Source: Candidatus Nitrospira nitrificans (GTDB lineage Bacteria; Nitrospirota; Nitrospiria; Nitrospirales; Nitrospiraceae). From it: 64,000 nucleotides of DNA. The stretch's first letter is position 1, and each line of letters starts with the position of its first letter. A program made the position numbers and the translations under genes. Positions 62,703 to 64,000 of the stretch are shown here, piece by piece. Where the stretch lies: contig NZ_CZPZ01000023.1 in assembly GCF_001458775.1 (NCBI RefSeq), forward strand, positions 234,007-298,006, written 5' to 3'. The notes under the pieces were generated by a model that was not told the origin of the DNA, searched no databases, and saw only the letters and a program-made list of their open reading frames with translations.

Positions 62703-63985
62703 TCTGCGTAATCTCGGCATAGCCCTTGACCTTCCGGAACCGCTGCTCACAGCAGAGCAGCACGGTCCCCAGCCACCGCTGAAGCATCACACTCCCGCGG
62801 ATTCGCTTGAGGTTCCGCTCACTGTGCCGGACCAGCGAGAACATGCTCTCGATTGGATTGGTGGATATGAGCGTCTTGCGCAGCAGGGGCGGCACCTTCA
62901 GCCGATGCAGGGTCAATAATTCCTCAAAGGCTTCCCGGAGCGATGTGGCCGCTGATTCGTTTTTGGTTCGGAGCCAGGCCTCCAACTCCTGCAGCATCCG
63001 CCTCGCGTCGGCATAGCTGGTCTGCTCCAACGCCGTCATCAGCCGCCGATGCGCCTCTGCCCGATACGGCTTTGCCAGGTGCCGCTGTAGATTCCGGCTC
63101 TTGTGAATAGCACAGCGTTGATGCACCAGCTTCTTACCGAACCGGGCTCGAAGCGCCTTGATCAGCCCACTGCCGCCATCGGTGACAAACAGAATTCGGC
63201 GGGAGAGGACCAGCCCGCGACGCTCCAGGTCCACAAACAGCGCCTCACAGATCTCGTGATTTTCTGAAGAGCCCTGCCAGAACCCCAAGGCCTTCTTCTC
63301 CCCACCCTGGTCCACCCCCAGGGCGACGAGAAACGCCTCGCCCCCTCGGTGGATGGTGTCGAGGAAGAGGGCAAATGGCGTGACGTCGGCCAGAGATCGT
63401 TGTTGGAACGCCTTCAGTTTCGTCGCGGTCAGCTCCACGAGCTTGCGAGAGACCGAGGAGGCGGACACGCCGAACGCCCCTGCGGCCTCGATCACGGTGT
63501 CCGCGTAGCGCTGCGCCGACACGCCTCGGAGAATCTTCGCCAACAGTTCCTCCGAAAATGCCCCCGGCGCACGCATCCGGGCATAGGACTGCAGGGTCAG
63601 CTCTCCCTGCGTCACGTGCCGCAAGCGGGGGCGCGTCACCTTGACCTTCTGGTCTCCCAGGAAGATCGAGCCGTCCTCATGCGCCCACTTTTGAAGAGCA
63701 GGGTCCGTCGGATGGTAGTCCGGTCCCGCGATCTCCTCGCGCTCCATCAGCATGATACTCTCACCCACCATCCGTCCCATCTCCAGCATCACCGCATCCA
63801 ACGCTTGTTTCCCGGAGTGAATGACACGGACCAGGGTCCCCAGCATTCGGTCCTCACCCGTCATCGCTCGCAATCCTGCCAACACCTGTTTCCGTTGTCT
63901 GGTCTCCCGCCTCATCGGTGGCTCCTTTCCTGTGTGCCCGTAGAGTATTCCACGGCAGGAGCCCCTCATTCAAAATTCAACGGAC
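62594..63985 (-). mobile_element. IS256-type insertion sequence
   Basis: The ends share GTCCGTTGAA as inverted repeats (inward from 62594 and from 63985). Flanking octamers ATCAAGAT and TTCAATAT agree at 6 of 8 positions, perhaps a diverged 8-bp target duplication. Joining across the IS restores a receptor reading ...IIK-ITP, supporting insertion in the gene. It carries one intact transposase gene. Confidence 0.85.
62638..63915 (-). CDS. IS256-family (mutator) transposase
   Basis: A 425-aa DDE transposase. Catalytic candidates are D in FALFLDTIHRGG, D in LFVTDGGSGL and E in STNPIESMFS, in mutator order with the C/H pair in HQRCAIHKSRNL. The gene is intact. AAAGGAG lies before ATG 63915, so this start is preferred to the longer frame from 63969. 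Confidence 0.92.
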   Translation of the reverse strand: MRRETRQRKQVLAGLRAMTGEDRMLGTLVRVIHSGKQALDAVMLEMGRMVGESIMLMEREEIAGPDYHPTDPALQKWAHEDGSIFLGDQKVKVTRPRLRHVTQGELTLQSYARMRAPGAFSEELLAKILRGVSAQRYADTVIEAAGAFGVSASSVSRKLVELTATKLKAFQQRSLADVTPFALFLDTIHRGGEAFLVALGVDQGGEKKALGFWQGSSENHEICEALFVDLERRGLVLSRRILFVTDGGSGLIKALRARFGKKLVHQRCAIHKSRNLQRHLAKPYRAEAHRRLMTALEQTSYADARRMLQELEAWLRTKNESAATSLREAFEELLTLHRLKVPPLLRKTLISTNPIESMFSLVRHSERNLKRIRGSVMLQRWLGTVLLCCEQRFRKVKGYAEITQIRATIETEQTEAASVPSKKAA

Positions 63986-64000
63986 TTCAATATAACTCCA

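Noticed and set aside
1..64000. CRISPR array or ribosomal RNA genes
   Set aside because: No regularly spaced 25-40 bp repeats, no cas genes and no rRNA sequence were seen.

Overview
This 64 kb window looks like the chromosome of a Gram-negative bacterium. It has an LptE-type lipoprotein, an RND pump with a TolC-type channel, ExbB/ExbD/TonB and a TonB-dependent receptor. The protein sequences remind me of Nitrospira (Nitrospirota), but that rests on recall of family sequences and was not searched.

Layout. 0-3 kb: ordinary core genes (tlyA-like, sugar epimerase, rhodanese, aat). 3.2-4.4 kb: a recent IS481-type insertion with a perfect 7-bp target duplication. 4.4-16.6 kb: a loose region of small stress, membrane and exported proteins mixed with gene remains (Hsp20, DUF72, TreZ and metallo-beta-lactamase fragments) and a frameshifted IS630-type element. 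16.7-20.7 kb: an apparent operon on the minus strand encoding a lipoprotein, an ECF sigma factor, a zinc-finger anti-sigma factor and a large exported protein. 21-30.3 kb: a dense core block (FNR-type reductase, der, HAD nucleotidase, methyltransferase, leuS, lptE, holA, rpsT, pyrF), with a small VapC/RHS debris scar at 21.8-22.0 kb.

30.5-43.9 kb: a 13.4 kb integrative element inserted in the 3' end of tRNA-His. A 20-bp piece of the tRNA 3' end is repeated at the far end. The element carries a tyrosine integrase at its left end, a helicase-like ATPase, a serine recombinase, a long minus-strand series of small overlapping genes of unknown function, ribbon-helix-helix regulators and a HEPN/Abi-C-like protein. 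Repeated TGGCTAC motifs just inside both ends look like integrase arm sites. A divergent promoter at 41.8 kb, covered by repeated TTCTAAGGTATACC boxes, controls a ribbon-helix-helix gene on one side and a tiny secreted cysteine-rich peptide on the other.

44.2-52.6 kb: RND efflux adaptor, permease and TolC channel, then exbB-exbD-tonB and a periplasmic protein. 52.8-64 kb: an iron-uptake region with a PepSY reductase-like membrane protein, a cytochrome c-FTR1 iron permease, several tiny zinc-ribbon or membrane proteins, a fecI/fecR pair and a siderophore receptor gene cut by an IS256-type element. Three copies of a conserved RNA-like motif ending in an intrinsic terminator lie in this region. 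Two of them sit behind near-identical promoters with a Fur-box-like palindrome over the -10. They are either Fur-controlled small RNAs or a new type of leader attenuator, and I consider them the most interesting signal in the window.
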